Of a stretch of DNA of 64,000 nucleotides, positions 21,936 to 33,824 are shown one piece after another. Below the pieces are notes generated by a model that was given only the letters and a program-made list of their open reading frames with translations, ran no database searches and had not been told where the DNA came from. Numbering within the stretch: the first letter of the stretch is position 1; each line of letters begins with the position of its first letter. This DNA is from Ambrosia x helenae. Its lineage: Eukaryota; Streptophyta; Magnoliopsida; Asterales; Asteraceae. The stretch covers positions 107,382,975 to 107,446,974 of the forward strand of contig CM061229.1 in assembly GCA_030844895.1 (NCBI GenBank), written 5' to 3'. The position numbers were made by a program, and so were the translations under genes.

Positions 21936-22839
21936 GATTTTATTCCTTCGTCTTTTTTTGTCTATCCAACAACACAATGTAATGTTTTGTTTCATTCCCA
22001 CATGGCAACCAAACAAGATATGGAACGGTAATGATCCATTCCATTACCTTGTCCATTCCATTACCTCGTGCATTCCATTCCTCCATCCATTCCATTAACC
22101 CATACCAAACAAACTCTAACATTGCATAGTGGGAAACACAAATTTTGGTAACTAACTTGGCCCATAAACCTTACAAATTGACAAATTGATTGTATGATTA
22201 AAGGATAAATTACCAAGTTGGAGGTTTTCAAATTCTTAGGGTTTGGATTTTAGTTCGCCATTTGCCTTAAAAAGGTAAAATTAAGATGTAGCTAAAAACT
22301 AAAACACATCGAAAGGTTTGGGTTGGTGTTTTGAATTAATGACCATAGACGACCTATATATTTATTTGTACACAAAACATCAATTATAAAGTTAACAAAA
22401 CTCATACAACTCATTTACTTAAACAAGTCAATCAAATTGACATGTTGTAATCATTGGTTAACTCGTCGTAAATGGAATATTGTCTGGTTAATCTTATCTC
22501 GTGCAAACATCTATACTTATGTCTAGCGATTTAGTGGTGTGGTGACTTTCTATGTACAACCTCAGCATAAAAGGGCAATAAAATCCCCTCATTATTGCCT
22601 GAGCGCTATTTTGGGGGGGGGGGGGGATTGAAGCATTCACTTGGCAATTAGCGAGCAACAACAAACGTATCCGGTGGAGCCACTCGATTTGACCATCTGG
22701 CAACGATCATACATTTAAAAAAATAGTTATAATAGTTAAAAATTTAAATCCTTATCTATATGTGACACACCAACTTAGTTTTTTTTATCGAACACACTCC
22801 CTATTCTTTACTCTCAAATCCTTTTTACTTGAATTTTAA
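21936..22839. other. Non-coding DNA left of the putative gene remnant
   Basis: It contains a short cluster of CCATTCCATT words at 22027-22092, a run of 14 G at 22613-22626 and otherwise AT-rich sequence. No gene is supported. Confidence 0.6.
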
Positions 22840-22921
22840 AACGACAAGACACTGGATCAAGGAATAGAAAATCTCTTTGGCCACGAGTTGGGTTCAAGGC
22901 GTCAAGCAAACATAACCTCAA
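22840..22921 (+). pseudogene. Possible host exon fragment, left part
   Basis: After the stop at 22837-22839 a frame opens (DKTLDQGIENLFGHELGS, then RRQAN) and runs into the target duplication of element C. When element C and one CTCAA copy are removed, the same frame continues at 33375-33423. The composition is protein-like rather than repeat-like. I do not recognise the family. It could be an exon of a host gene or of an older element, and chance cannot be excluded. Confidence 0.3.
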
Positions 22922-24071
22922 TGTCACACCCTCAAAATCCACTTGCGGAGTTTTACCGCGAGGCGCATGACAAACCAGGATCCCAACCAACGATCACAAT
23001 AAACAAGTCTAAATGTAATTAATGCAATACCAAAACAACGTTTTAAAATCCCGTTTACAGCGGAAGCTTATTCAAAATAAAGTTCAACATAAATAACCAA
23101 AGTTCAATGTTTATGAAATCATGCAACTCTATCTAGACGCCGTGCAGACGCGTGCGCCCTAGTTCCATTGTGCTACCTTAGCGACCTGAGAAAACATGTA
23201 AAAGTTTACGTCAGCACAAAAATGCTGGTGAGTTTACAGGTTTGCAGTTCAAGTACCAAGTCCACCTGTCCATACTATAACAAATAGAAAACCAGTATAC
23301 GCTAGCTAGGCGTACGTTTTGCTACTACCACGATTGGAAAACCATTACTAACTCGAATACCAGTTGTTGTGCCCGAATAGTTCCCAATGTTCCTGTTGTT
23401 CCTGTTTGAGACAATATGCACTCGCCCGGCCCTCCAAGCCGACGAGCGGGGTTGGTCACTCCCAATAGCGCTATTCACATTTCCCCGTTGTGCAAACCCG
23501 CACATTCATGGTTCCCCCCGGGACTTCCAAAGATCGTGTAGTATACGTTAGAACCCATAGTATGACAGAATTTACCAAACAATCGTTTTAACACATGTTT
23601 TCTCCCCCGAAAGTATAAAACCAGTTTAAAAGAGGGGCCGTAAACTCACCTTAAGTTGCTTTACTCCTAATCCCGAGTAAACTCAGCTGCTATGTTAGTC
23701 CCGTACAGTGGCGACCTAACATACGACAGTTACAAGTACTTAGACTAATAACCCGCAGGTTAATTAGTCCCTAGATGTCCAGACCATAACCAAGTTCGTT
23801 TAAAATACCGTGACTGTTTAACTGACCCAAAGTACAAGACTCGACATCCCATTGGTGACCCGAGACTCCCCGTGTTATGTTTACGCTCCAAAACATACAA
23901 TAACGCAAGTATACTTAACATACGTTAACGCACAACAAGTTATAGCACATAGTTCACGTATCACCGAAATACATCCAAATATATGTTACCAAGTTACTAG
24001 ATATGTTACGGGGTTCCTAGCATGTTACTACATGTCAAATCAGGTCTCGGTATGCTAATATACACTTACAG

Positions 24072-24300
24072 CAGCAGTACACGCGATTAGGGAGGCTAAT
24101 CGCATGAAATGTCACGTGATTAGGGCTAATCGCCCCATAAGTCAGGCGATTAGGGCTACTCGCCCTTGGGACCACACGATTGGGCTACTCGCCCCTGTAG
24201 CCAGGCGAGTGGGCCTACTCGCCCTTATTACACGCGAGTGGGGGGTCTACTCGCCCCTGTTACATGCGATTAGCAAGGCTAATCGCCTGTAACCTTGCTG
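24072..24300. repeat. Array of GCGATTAG / GCGAGTRG short palindromes, cluster 1
   Basis: At least six imperfect units such as GCGATTAG...CTAATCGC and GCGAGTGG...CTACTCGCC follow each other with spacers of roughly 5-25 bases. In element orientation this cluster lies downstream of the predicted transcription start, in the leader. The copy in the right LTR is at 31974-32202. Confidence 0.75.
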
Positions 24301-24905
24301 TTCCGGTTTTTCGCGCGTTTAACGCTCCAAATCAGATCCGGAACGTGTGTAACTACCCAATATCATTCCAAACACTATCCTAAACATGTTTCAACCAAAA
24401 TCCTTCGTTCAACCTCGTATAATCAGTCCTGCATGCAACCAAGTAATCCAAACATATACACATAGCATGCAATCATCATACCAACATGCATAACAATAAC
24501 CCTAATAATCAATTAATCAGATTTCTATCATCATACTATCAATATTAATTCTGACCTAGCATGATAACACATCAAAACATCATCAAGATTCATAAAAATC
24601 CTATCTTTCTAATCATACATACTCATAACGCATGTTTATTAGTTAAAATCCGATTAATAGTTCTTATTGACGATTTTCAGAAAGCTTTTTCGTTTATGAA
24701 CAGGTCTGGACCATTAGGGATTGATTAAAAACGTTTACAAAGTGTTATGGATGAGAATCAAACCTTGGAATTGTAAAAGATTGATGGTTAGACCTTGAAA
24801 CCTTGTGTTTTTGATCAAAATCGCCTTCCAGAGGTTGTTTAGGTGTTTGGGGCGGTTATGGGACGACTAGGGTTTGTCTAATTGAGTTTAGGAGGTTAAG
24901 TGTTG

Positions 24906-24913
24906 TATTTATA
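24906..24913 (-). promoter_or_regulatory. Predicted TATA box of element C
   Basis: TATAAATA on the minus strand, with the second palindrome cluster starting about 28 bases upstream (24941). The functional 5' LTR copy is at 32808-32815. Confidence 0.55.
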
Positions 24914-24940
24914 GGCGTTTCTAGTCGTCCAGCCCGTTCC

Positions 24941-25085
24941 ATGCGATTGTGCAGGTTTATACGCGAGTAGGGTGCCTAATCGCATGACTATTCATGCGAT
25001 TAGCCCTATTCGCCTATAGGGATCCTCCTACTCGCCCCAAAGTCATGCGATTAGGCTATCCACCAAGCCTAATCGCCTATAGCCC
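24941..25085. repeat. Palindrome array, cluster 2, next to the TATA box
   Basis: Units include ATGCGATTAG / CTAATCGCAT, GCGAGTAGG / CCTACTCGCC and GGCTATAGGCGATTAGGC. The copy in the right LTR is at 32843-32987. The array occupies the promoter-proximal position of U3. Confidence 0.75.
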
Positions 25086-25467
25086 CTATGTTGGTGTGTT
25101 TTGCGCGTTAAACCCCGTTTTAACATATGTTAATGCATATTCATGTACCGACAAGTCACATAATGATTGTAAACACATAACACAAGTAAATACACATATT
25201 TACACTCGTTCACCAATTCCCGGGACTCGAGACTCGTACGTTCCGTATGCCCTGACGATCCTACAAATCGTCACCGTTTGTACACTTGGTTAAGGACTGA
25301 CATCTACCGAACCTCTAGACCAACATCCAATGATCTTCTAGACTAACCAATAGTTCCCGAACCATAACCCGACTTAACTAACCCAGTTAAGTACAATATA
25401 CACGTGACTCGCTAAGGTAGACTTTCATCTAGACAACGTTGTTAACCCGAATTTGCCAGGTGTCACA

Positions 25468-25627
25468 TCATCCCCACGTTAAAAGAATTTTCGTCCCGAA
25501 AATTTGTACAAGTACAGAAAGGACAAAAGAAGTAACGAAGGAAACAAACAAAGATAGAAACCAAAATAGAGATTTACCCGAGTTGTCACATCATCCCCAC
25601 GTTAAAAGGAATCTCGACCCGAGATTC
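25468..25627 (-). promoter_or_regulatory. Doubled polypurine tract region with two stem-loops
   Basis: On the minus strand the true tract AACGTGGGGATGA (25468-25480) precedes the LTR. Upstream of it is the stem-loop AATTTTCG-GGA-CGAAAATT (25486-25504). About 115 bases further upstream the whole arrangement is repeated: tract plus the first LTR bases TGTGACA (25585-25604) and a stem-loop AATCTCG-GGT-CGAGATT (25610-25626). Confidence 0.75.
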
Positions 25628-28600
25628 ATTCAGCTGCCGAAGAGACATGTCTTGACTCGAACGCTTCCTTAGGAAAGAGATGAGGATACTTAGACTTCAT
25701 CTGATCCTCCCGTTCCCACGTATATTCCGGTCCCCGGTCCGAGTTCCACCGAACCTTAACGATACGGATCTTGCTGTGACGTAGGCTACGAATCTTGTAA
25801 TCAAGGATCTCCACAGGTTCTTCCACAATCCGAAGACGATCATCAACCTTGATCTCTTCTAGTGGAACGATGAGAGACTCGTCAGCCAGACACTTCTTCA
25901 AGTTTGACACGTGAAAGACGTTATGTACGTTACCGAGCTCCGTCGGTAGATCAAGTCGATATGCCACCGGCCCAATCCGTTCCAGGATCGTAAATGGGCC
26001 GACATATCGCGGATTTAGTTTGCCACGCTTCCCAAAGCGTATGACGCCCTTCCACGGTGAGACTTTTAGAAGTACCTTGTCATTGACTTGGAACTCCAGT
26101 GGTTTGCGACGCTGATCAGCATAACTCTTTTGCCGGTCCCGTGCCGCCGCCAACCGATTTCGAATCTGTACGATCTTTTCCGAAGTTTCGTACACTAGTT
26201 CGGGCCCAGTGAGTTGACTCTCACCCACCTCAGCCCAACAAAGAGGAGAGCGGCATTTCCGTCCGTACAGTGCCTCGAACGGAGCAGCCTTGATGCTCGT
26301 GTGATAACTGTTGTTGTATGAGAATTCTACCAACGGCAGATGAGCTTCCCAACCCTTGCCAAAATCGATCACACACGCCCGCAGCATGTCTTCTAAAGTT
26401 TGAATCGTACGCTCACTCTGACCGTCAGTCTGTGGATGGTAAGCCGTACTCATGTCTAGTTGGGTACCCAAAGCCTTGTGCAAAGACTTCCAGAAGTGAG
26501 AAGTAAAATGGGAGTCACGATCCGAGATAATAGAAACAGGTACCCCGTGCTTAGAAACAACTTCTTTCAAGTAAAGACGGGCCAAACGATCCATAGTGTC
26601 GGTCTCCTTAATAGCAAGAAAATGGGCTGATTTCGTTAATCGATCGACAATCACCCATATCTTGTCGTTCCCGCTTGGTGACTTAGGAAGTTGTGTGACA
26701 AAATCCATAGTAATCCGTTCCCATTTCCATTCCGGAATTTCAGGTTGTTGCAGGAGACCCGACGGTTTCTGGTATTCCACTTTGACCTTAGCACAGGTCA
26801 AGCATTTGCTCACGTATGAGGCTATGTCCGACCTCATGTTTGGCCACCAGTAAAGCACCTTCAGATCTTGGTACATTTTATCCGAACCAGGATGAATAGA
26901 ATACCGGGACTTATGAGCCTCATCAAGAACAAGCTCCCGTAGTCCCCCGAATAAAGGAACCCATATGCGTTCTGCGAAATAGTGCAGGCCATCAGGCCTT
27001 CGCTCTAGGTGCTTGTCGGCACCGTGCATGGTTTCAGCTTTAAGGTTTTCCTCCTTCAAAGCTTCCAATTGGGCAGAACGGAGTTGATCAGGTAACGACG
27101 AATGGATAGTGAGCTGCAATGCCCGAACGCGACGAGGTTTAGAAGATTCCTTCCTGCTCAAGGCGTCTGCTACAACATTCGCCTTGCCAGGATGGTACTT
27201 AATAGCACAATCATAATCGTTCAAAAGTTCAATCCAGCGACGCTGCCGTATGTTCAAGTGTTGTTGTCGAAAATGTGTTGGAGACTCTTGTGATCGGTGT
27301 AGATGGTGCATTTGGTACCGTACAAGTAATGTCTCCAAATTTTCAACGCGAATACCACGGCACCCAACTCCAAGTCATGAGTTGTGTAGTTCTTCTCGTG
27401 CACTTTGAGCTGACGAGAAGCATACGCAATCACTTTCTCGCGTTGCATCAACACGCAACCGAGTCCATGAATGGAAGCATCACAGTAAACGACAAAATCA
27501 TCAGGACCCTCCGGTAAAGACAGAATAGGAGCAGAACACAGTTTAGACTTCAGTTCTTCAAACGCTGACTCTTGTGATTCACCCCAGTCGAACTTCCTAT
27601 CCTTCTGAGTGAGAGTGGTGAGGGGTTGAGCAATCTTCGAGAACCCCTGAATGAAACGACGATAATAGCCCGCAAGGCCTAGGAATTGCCGCACCTCAGT
27701 TGGCGTCTTAGGTGCTCCCCAGTCCTTGATAGCTTCGATCTTAGCTGGATCGACATGAATCCCTAGTTCGTTAACCACATGTCCTAGGAATTGAACTTCG
27801 CGTAACCAAAAGTCACACTTTGAGAACTTGGCGTAAAGCTGTTCCCGTCGTAAAAGTTCCAAAACTAACCGCAGATGTTCCCCGTGTTCGGTCTCGTTCT
27901 TGGAGTAGATCAGAATGTCATCAATAAACACAATGACAAACTTGTCCAGATACGGTTTACAGACGCGGTTCATCAAGTCCATGAATACCGCCGGTGCGTT
28001 CGTGAGACCGAACGGCATGACCAAGAATTCGAAATGGCCATAACGTGTTCGAAAAGCAGTCTTTGCAACGTCAGCCTCCCTGACGCGCAGCTGGTGATAA
28101 CCGGACCTCAAATCGATCTTGGAATAATAACTAGAACCCTGAAGCTGGTCGAATAGATCATCGATACGTGGAAGAGGATAACGATTCTTGATGGTCAACT
28201 TGTTCAGTTCTCTGTAGTCTACGCATAATCGGAAACTCCCATCCTTCTTCTTGACAAATAAAATCGGGGCTCCCCAAGGGGAAGAACTTGGCCGAATGAA
28301 ACCCTTGTCCAAGAGTTCCTGTAACTGACTAGACAACTCCTGCATCTCGGGAGGTGCAAGACGATAGGGGGCCCGAGCAATAGAAGCAGCCCCTAGTACA
28401 AGATCAATACCGAACTCGACTTGACGATGAGGAGGAAGACCAGATAAATCATCGGGAAAAACATCAGAAAACTCGCGTACTACCGGAATGTCGTCAATCT
28501 TCTTCTCATCACTAGTGGAAGCAGATAAGAGCGCCAAAACGGCTGGATAACCCTTTCGAAGGCACTTAAGGGCTTTCATGCTAGAGATGATGTTTAGCGA

Positions 28601-28940
28601 AACACCACCCTTGATACCGTACACAGAAAGAAATTCTCCATCAGGGAGAGGAATCCGAATAACCTTATCGTAACAGACAATCTCCGCGCGATACAAGGAT
28701 AACCAATCCATTCCTACCACAACGTCGAAACTACCCAAAGGTACCGGCATAAGATCGATGGGAAACGTTATACCCGACAATTCTAATTGACACTCCCGAA
28801 GAACACTAGTAGCTTCAATCGTTTTACCGTCAGCCAACTCAATAATATACTTGGTCTCTAATGGTACAGATACTACATCTAGCAGTCGACTAACACCCAT
28901 GGATACGAAACTCTTGTCGGCACCAGAATCAAATAACACG
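25626..28940 (-). pseudogene. Pol of element C: protease, RT, RNase H, integrase
   Basis: Read from 28940 down. The aspartic protease has LFDSGADKSFV near the start. RT carries PYRLAPPEMQE, PFGLTNAPAVFMDLMN and catalytic FIDDILIYSK. RNase H carries YCDASIHGLG and TDHKSLQH. After a single missing base near 27275 the next frame continues (HLNIRQRRWIELLNDYDC), then integrase with HHCC (HPG...CLTCAK), MDFVTQLP, IISDRDSHFTS and STAYHPQTDGQSERTIQTLE. The C terminus has a GPF-like module and the chromodomain-like end KVRWNSDRGPEYTWERED. It would copy and integrate the element. Only the one shift separates it from an open frame. Confidence 0.9.
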
Positions 28941-30266
28941 CTAACAGAATGATTATTGAGAAGAAACGTACCGGTGACTGTATCAGGGTCTTGTCTCGCC
29001 TCAGCAGCTCCAATGACGAAGGCACGTGCATTTCTGCCGCCGCCCCCGTTGTTACCATTCCCATTGTTCCCACCCTGTTTCAGTTTTGGGCAATCCTTCT
29101 TGTAATGCCCAGTGTCACCACAGTTGTAGCATCCCTGTTTTCCTGTAGTCCCCTGAGTAGTCGGAGCTGAACTGTTAGTCGGAGCCTGAGTCGATGGAAG
29201 TGTAACCCGACAATCTTTAGCATAGTGGCCTGTTCACTGGCAGCGGTGACAACGGTTACTGTCGCAGTTCCCTAGGTGATGGCGTCCACACTTGTTGCAT
29301 TTGGGCAGTTTTCCTGCATAACCACCCTGCTTATTACCCGAAGACGATGAACCCCCATTATCAACCTTTTTACCCTGCTGCGTAGACCCAGATCCCTTCC
29401 CGTCGTTTTCCCACTTGCGCTTATTGTTCTCTGGAGCCTTAGCAGTCGAACCTTTCGCCGGCAAAATCCCCTCGTTCACCTTTAAATTAGTCATCCTATG
29501 TGCAGATCGGACTACCTCCGCATAAGTGGGATGATTCCCAGCAGCCACTAACCCTGCAATTTCCGGCACCAACCCTGAGACATAATGTTCAATCTTGTGA
29601 TACTCTGGCACGTGCAAATCGGGACATAGCACTGCCAACTCATTCCTCCTAACCGTATACTTCTCGATTTCCGACCCCGTCATCTTGAGGTTCCATACCT
29701 CATGCTCCAGCTTCTGTACTTCTTCCCTCGGGCAATACCCCCGCTTCAGCAACTGCACAAAGTTCTCCCATGGCATAGCATATGCCTCCCCAATACCCAT
29801 GTTCTGGGTAATACCATTCCACCAAGTCAATGCCACGTCCTGAAACAACGCAGCCGAATACTTCACCCGATCTTCCGGGAGACAGTTACACATAAGAAAT
29901 ACCGACTCCACTTTCTCCAACCACCTAAGCAAACTGACCGCACCCTCGGTGCCAGAGAATTCCTGGGGTTTGCAGTCCCGGAACATCTTGTAGGTGCACA
30001 TGGGTGGGGGTGGGTCAACAGGACCACCTGAAATGAAACGTATGAGAAACCACGAAATACGTAAACAAGGCTCACCAGTGAGGCAAAGAAAATGGATAAA
30101 ACAACTTACCACCACCGTTGTGCCCTAACTGAAAGGCAGCCTGGAGCAAGTTGTTCAGATCAGCCTGTGATAGGTTAATTCCTCCACCACGACCACCAGC
30201 ACCACCGCGACCACCACCACGTCCACCATTGCGACCACCTCCTCGTCCTCCACGCACTCCAGACAT
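28941..30266 (-). pseudogene. Gag of element C with RGG box, short intron and one stop
   Basis: ATG 30266 begins MSGVRGGRGGGRNGGRGGG, an RGG-rich N terminus. The frame then needs removal of an 82-bp GT-AG segment (30109-30028; donor GTAAGT, acceptor TTTCAG) to join GHNGG to the Gag domain (GPVDPPPPMCTYK..., SLLRWLEKVESVF, WWNGITQ). The Gag domain ends in Cys/His motifs. A TGA at 29234-29236 falls inside a CCHC knuckle (CHRCQ*TGHYAKDC). A further knuckle (CYNCGDTGHYKKDC) precedes protease in the same frame. Structural particle protein. Confidence 0.8.
30028..30109 (-). other. Predicted intron inside gag of element C
   Basis: 82 bp, starting GTAAGT and ending CATTTCAG on the minus strand. Splicing keeps the reading frame across GGT|GGT codons. 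Without splicing the first frame ends within the segment. Not tested by transcript data. Confidence 0.6.
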
Positions 30267-30807
30267 GATTCTGGCAGAAGGAATGAGAAAATTTTAGTTT
30301 CGCAGTTAAAGATAACCACTAATGTTCACAAGATCAAAGCTAGATCCAGTCCAGGACTATCCCCTCAAACCCAGAGCTCACTAGGGCTCCCATGCATTTC
30401 GTTTTATGATTTTGTGTGCACCCAAAATGATAAAACGCTCTACATGGTCCTCCAAGTGTTCTCCTAGTTCAAAGTTCAAATCACCGAACATAGACTCTTA
30501 GCTACACACCGTAATACTACGGTAGTTTATGACAAGTGTTTCTATTGGAATGCGAAAGGGAGATGTCCGAGCCTTGGACAAATCTCAAGAGCACACGAGT
30601 TACCCCAATAGACCACACTGCCTAGAAAACAAGTAACCCAACCTAAGATAGAACGGATGATGTAACGTAGAAAGACCAACGATTTAGAGACACCCCGACA
30701 AGACCATACGTAAACCACTATAACGTTTAGTACCATGTGATCGTCTAGTGTGTGCGACTCGGCTATAGACTAGACTCTACATGCAGTCCTAGTTCACTAT
30801 AACCATT
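30267..30807 (-). other. 5' leader of element C
   Basis: Non-coding leader between primer binding site and gag ATG. The ATG is preceded by an acceptor-like CTGCCAG, as in elements A and 1, so the leader may be spliced. No other feature seen. Confidence 0.5.
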
Positions 30808-30820
30808 GGCTCTGATACCA
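30808..30820 (-). promoter_or_regulatory. Primer binding site (tRNA-iMet) of element C
   Basis: TGGTATCAGAGCC on the minus strand, three bases from the 5' LTR. Confidence 0.9.
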
Positions 30821-30823
30821 ATC

Positions 30824-33369
30824 TGTCACACCCTCAAAATCCACTTGCGGAGTTTTACCGCGAGGCGCATGACAAACCAGGATCCCAACCAACGATCACA
30901 ATAAACAAGTCTAAATGTAATTAATGCAATACCAAAACAACGTTTTAAAATCCCGTTTACAGCGGAAGCTTATTCAAAATAAAGTTCAACATAAATAACC
31001 AAAGTTCAATGTTTATGAAATCATGCAACTCTATCTAGACGCCGTGCAGACGCGTGCGCCCTAGTTCCATTGTGCTACCTTAGCGACCTGAGAAAACATG
31101 TAAAAGTTTACGTCAGCACAAAAATGCTGGTGAGTTTACAGGTTTGCAGTTCAAGTACCAAGTCCACCTGTCCATACTATAACAAATAGAAAACCAGTAT
31201 ACGCTAGCTAGGCGTACGTTTTGCTACTACCACGATTGGAAAACCATTACTAACTCGAATACCAGTTGTTGTGCCCGAATAGTTCCCAATGTTCCTGTTG
31301 TTCCTGTTTGAGACAATATGCACTCGCCCGGCCCTCCAAGCCGACGAGCGGGGTTGGTCACTCCCAATAGCGCTATTCACATTTCCCCGTTGTGCAAACC
31401 CGCACATTCATGGTTCCCCCCGGGACTTCCAAAGATCGTGTAGTATACGTTAGAACCCATAGTATGACAGAATTTACCAAACAATCGTTTTAACACATGT
31501 TTTCTCCCCCGAAAGTATAAAACCAGTTTAAAAGAGGGGCCGTAAACTCACCTTAAGTTGCTTTACTCCTAATCCCGAGTAAACTCAGCTGCTATGTTAG
31601 TCCCGTACAGTGGCGACCTAACATACGACAGTTACAAGTACTTAGACTAATAACCCGCAGGTTAATTAGTCCCTAGATGTCCAGACCATAACCAAGTTCG
31701 TTTAAAATACCGTGACTGTTTAACTGACCCAAAGTACAAGACTCGACATCCCATTGGTGACCCGAGACTCCCCGTGTTATGTTTACGCTCCAAAACATAC
31801 AATAACGCAAGTATACTTAACATACGTTAACGCACAACAAGTTATAGCACATAGTTCACGTATCACCGAAATACATCCAAATATATGTTACCAAGTTACT
31901 AGATATGTTACGGGGTTCCTAGCATGTTACTACATGTCAAATCAGGTCTCGGTATGCTAATATACACTTACAGCAGCAGTACACGCGATTAGGGAGGCTA
32001 ATCGCATGAAATGTCACGTGATTAGGGCTAATCGCCCCATAAGTCAGGCGATTAGGGCTACTCGCCCTTGGGACCACACGATTGGGCTACTCGCCCCTGT
32101 AGCCAGGCGAGTGGGCCTACTCGCCCTTATTACACGCGAGTGGGGGGTCTACTCGCCCCTGTTACATGCGATTAGCAAGGCTAATCGCCTGTAACCTTGC
32201 TGTTCCGGTTTTTCGCGCGTTTAACGCTCCAAATCAGATCCGGAACGTGTGTAACTACCCAATATCATTCCAAACACTATCCTAAACATGTTTCAACCAA
32301 AATCCTTCGTTCAACCTCGTATAATCAGTCCTGCATGCAACCAAGTAATCCAAACATATACACATAGCATGCAATCATCATACCAACATGCATAACAATA
32401 ACCCTAATAATCAATTAATCAGATTTCTATCATCATACTATCAATATTAATTCTGACCTAGCATGATAACACATCAAAACATCATCAAGATTCATAAAAA
32501 TCCTATCTTTCTAATCATACATACTCATAACGCATGTTTATTAGTTAAAATCCGATTAATAGTTCTTATTGACGATTTTCAGAAAGCTTTTTCGTTTATG
32601 AACAGGTCTGGACCATTAGGGATTGATTAAAAACGTTTACAAAGTGTTATGGATGAGAATCAAACCTTGGAATTGTAAAAGATTGATGGTTAGACCTTGA
32701 AACCTTGTGTTTTTGATCAAAATCGCCTTCCAGAGGTTGTTTAGGTGTTTGGGGCGGTTATGGGACGACTAGGGTTTGTCTAATTGAGTTTAGGAGGTTA
32801 AGTGTTGTATTTATAGGCGTTTCTAGTCGTCCAGCCCGTTCCATGCGATTGTGCAGGTTTATACGCGAGTAGGGTGCCTAATCGCATGACTATTCATGCG
32901 ATTAGCCCTATTCGCCTATAGGGATCCTCCTACTCGCCCCAAAGTCATGCGATTAGGCTATCCACCAAGCCTAATCGCCTATAGCCCCTATGTTGGTGTG
33001 TTTTGCGCGTTAAACCCCGTTTTAACATATGTTAATGCATATTCATGTACCGACAAGTCACATAATGATTGTAAACACATAACACAAGTAAATACACATA
33101 TTTACACTCGTTCACCAATTCCCGGGACTCGAGACTCGTACGTTCCGTATGCCCTGACGATCCTACAAATCGTCACCGTTTGTACACTTGGTTAAGGACT
33201 GACATCTACCGAACCTCTAGACCAACATCCAATGATCTTCTAGACTAACCAATAGTTCCCGAACCATAACCCGACTTAACTAACCCAGTTAAGTACAATA
33301 TACACGTGACTCGCTAAGGTAGACTTTCATCTAGACAACGTTGTTAACCCGAATTTGCCAGGTGTCACA
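30824..33369 (-). repeat. 5' LTR of element C (right copy)
   Basis: 2,546 bp with the same start (TGTCACACCC) and end (GGTGTCACA) as the left copy and constant offset of 7,902 along its length, so no net indel. Contains the promoter TATA (32808-32815) and both palindrome arrays. Confidence 0.95.
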
Positions 33370-33374
33370 CTCAA

Positions 33375-33423
33375 GATTCGCCATACTTTTAGAACACGAT
33401 TTTGAGTGGGTGGAAACCATCGT
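33375..33423 (+). pseudogene. Possible host exon fragment, continuation
   Basis: This continues the frame from 22840-22921 after removal of element C: RFAILLEHDFEWVETI, then GTAATATT, which could be a splice donor. Read through without splicing it stops soon at TAA (about 33439). A further candidate part lies beyond the Copia element at 62396-62536. Identity unknown. Confidence 0.3.
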
Positions 33424-33468
33424 AATATTAACCAAATAACTTGAAAGTTTATGGTTTTCCAAACAAAG

Positions 33469-33809
33469 TGTGGATTTTCTCTACCGGGTATCAAACAAAC
33501 AATCGAGTTCGGAAAACAAGATTGAATGTGTAGAACAAAAGATTGATACACCTTGTATTGCTGCTTCACCTTACACACAACCTCTAGGATTGTCTGGTAC
33601 AAGGTGTTGGCTATTGTGTTACAAATGAAAGGTCTTTTTGTCTAATGAATGTCTAACCCTAAAATGAACTAGAACAAAACATTATATAGGGTTCACTAAA
33701 GCCTTGGCCCACATGGCCTAACCCAAGCCCATTAACTAAACTAAGCCCAATTAACACAAACAGGCTTAATAAAGACAAGCGTAAACCTACTCAATTTATG
33801 GGCCTAACA
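33469..33809 (-). repeat. 3' LTR of the Copia element
   Basis: Aligns with 62048-62395 from GATTTTCTCTACCGGG to GGGCCTAACA. The first bases differ (TGTGG against TGTTGGTCCAA). The TATA-like TATATAA on the minus strand is at 33682-33688. The adjoining polypurine tract (AAACCTAGGGGATAT on the minus strand) is at 33810-33824. Confidence 0.85.
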
Positions 33810-33824
33810 ATATCCCCTAGGTTT

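Larger units (their letters stand above)
22922..25467 (-). repeat. 3' LTR of element C (left copy)
   Basis: Starts TGTCACACCC and ends GGTGTCACA on the plus strand; 2,546 bp. It contains two clusters of short palindromes (24072-24300 and 24941-25085) and a TATA box at 24906-24913 on the minus strand. Confidence 0.95.
22922..33369 (-). mobile_element. Ty3/Gypsy Tekay-like element C, complete and young
   Basis: 10.4-kb element on the minus strand with 5-bp duplication CTCAA (22917-22921, 33370-33374). Its two LTRs have equal length (2,546 bp) and I saw no difference between them, so insertion is very recent. The order gag, protease, RT, RNase H, integrase and C-terminal chromodomain-like region fits the chromovirus Tekay/Del clade. 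Coding is almost intact: one stop in gag (29234) and one single-base shift in RNase H (near 27275). It lies directly beside the Copia element. Confidence 0.95.

Noticed and set aside
21487..22031. Three overlapping His/Pro/Thr-rich open frames
   Set aside because: They are a product of the CCA/CCG-rich array and resemble no protein family.
22613..22626. Run of 14 G as a quadruplex-forming site
   Set aside because: A single homopolymer run, possibly length-variable or a sequencing artefact; nothing nearby depends on it.
24072..24300. CRISPR array or satellite
   Set aside because: The units are short palindromes of unequal spacing inside a plant LTR; there is no direct-repeat/spacer order and no cas gene.
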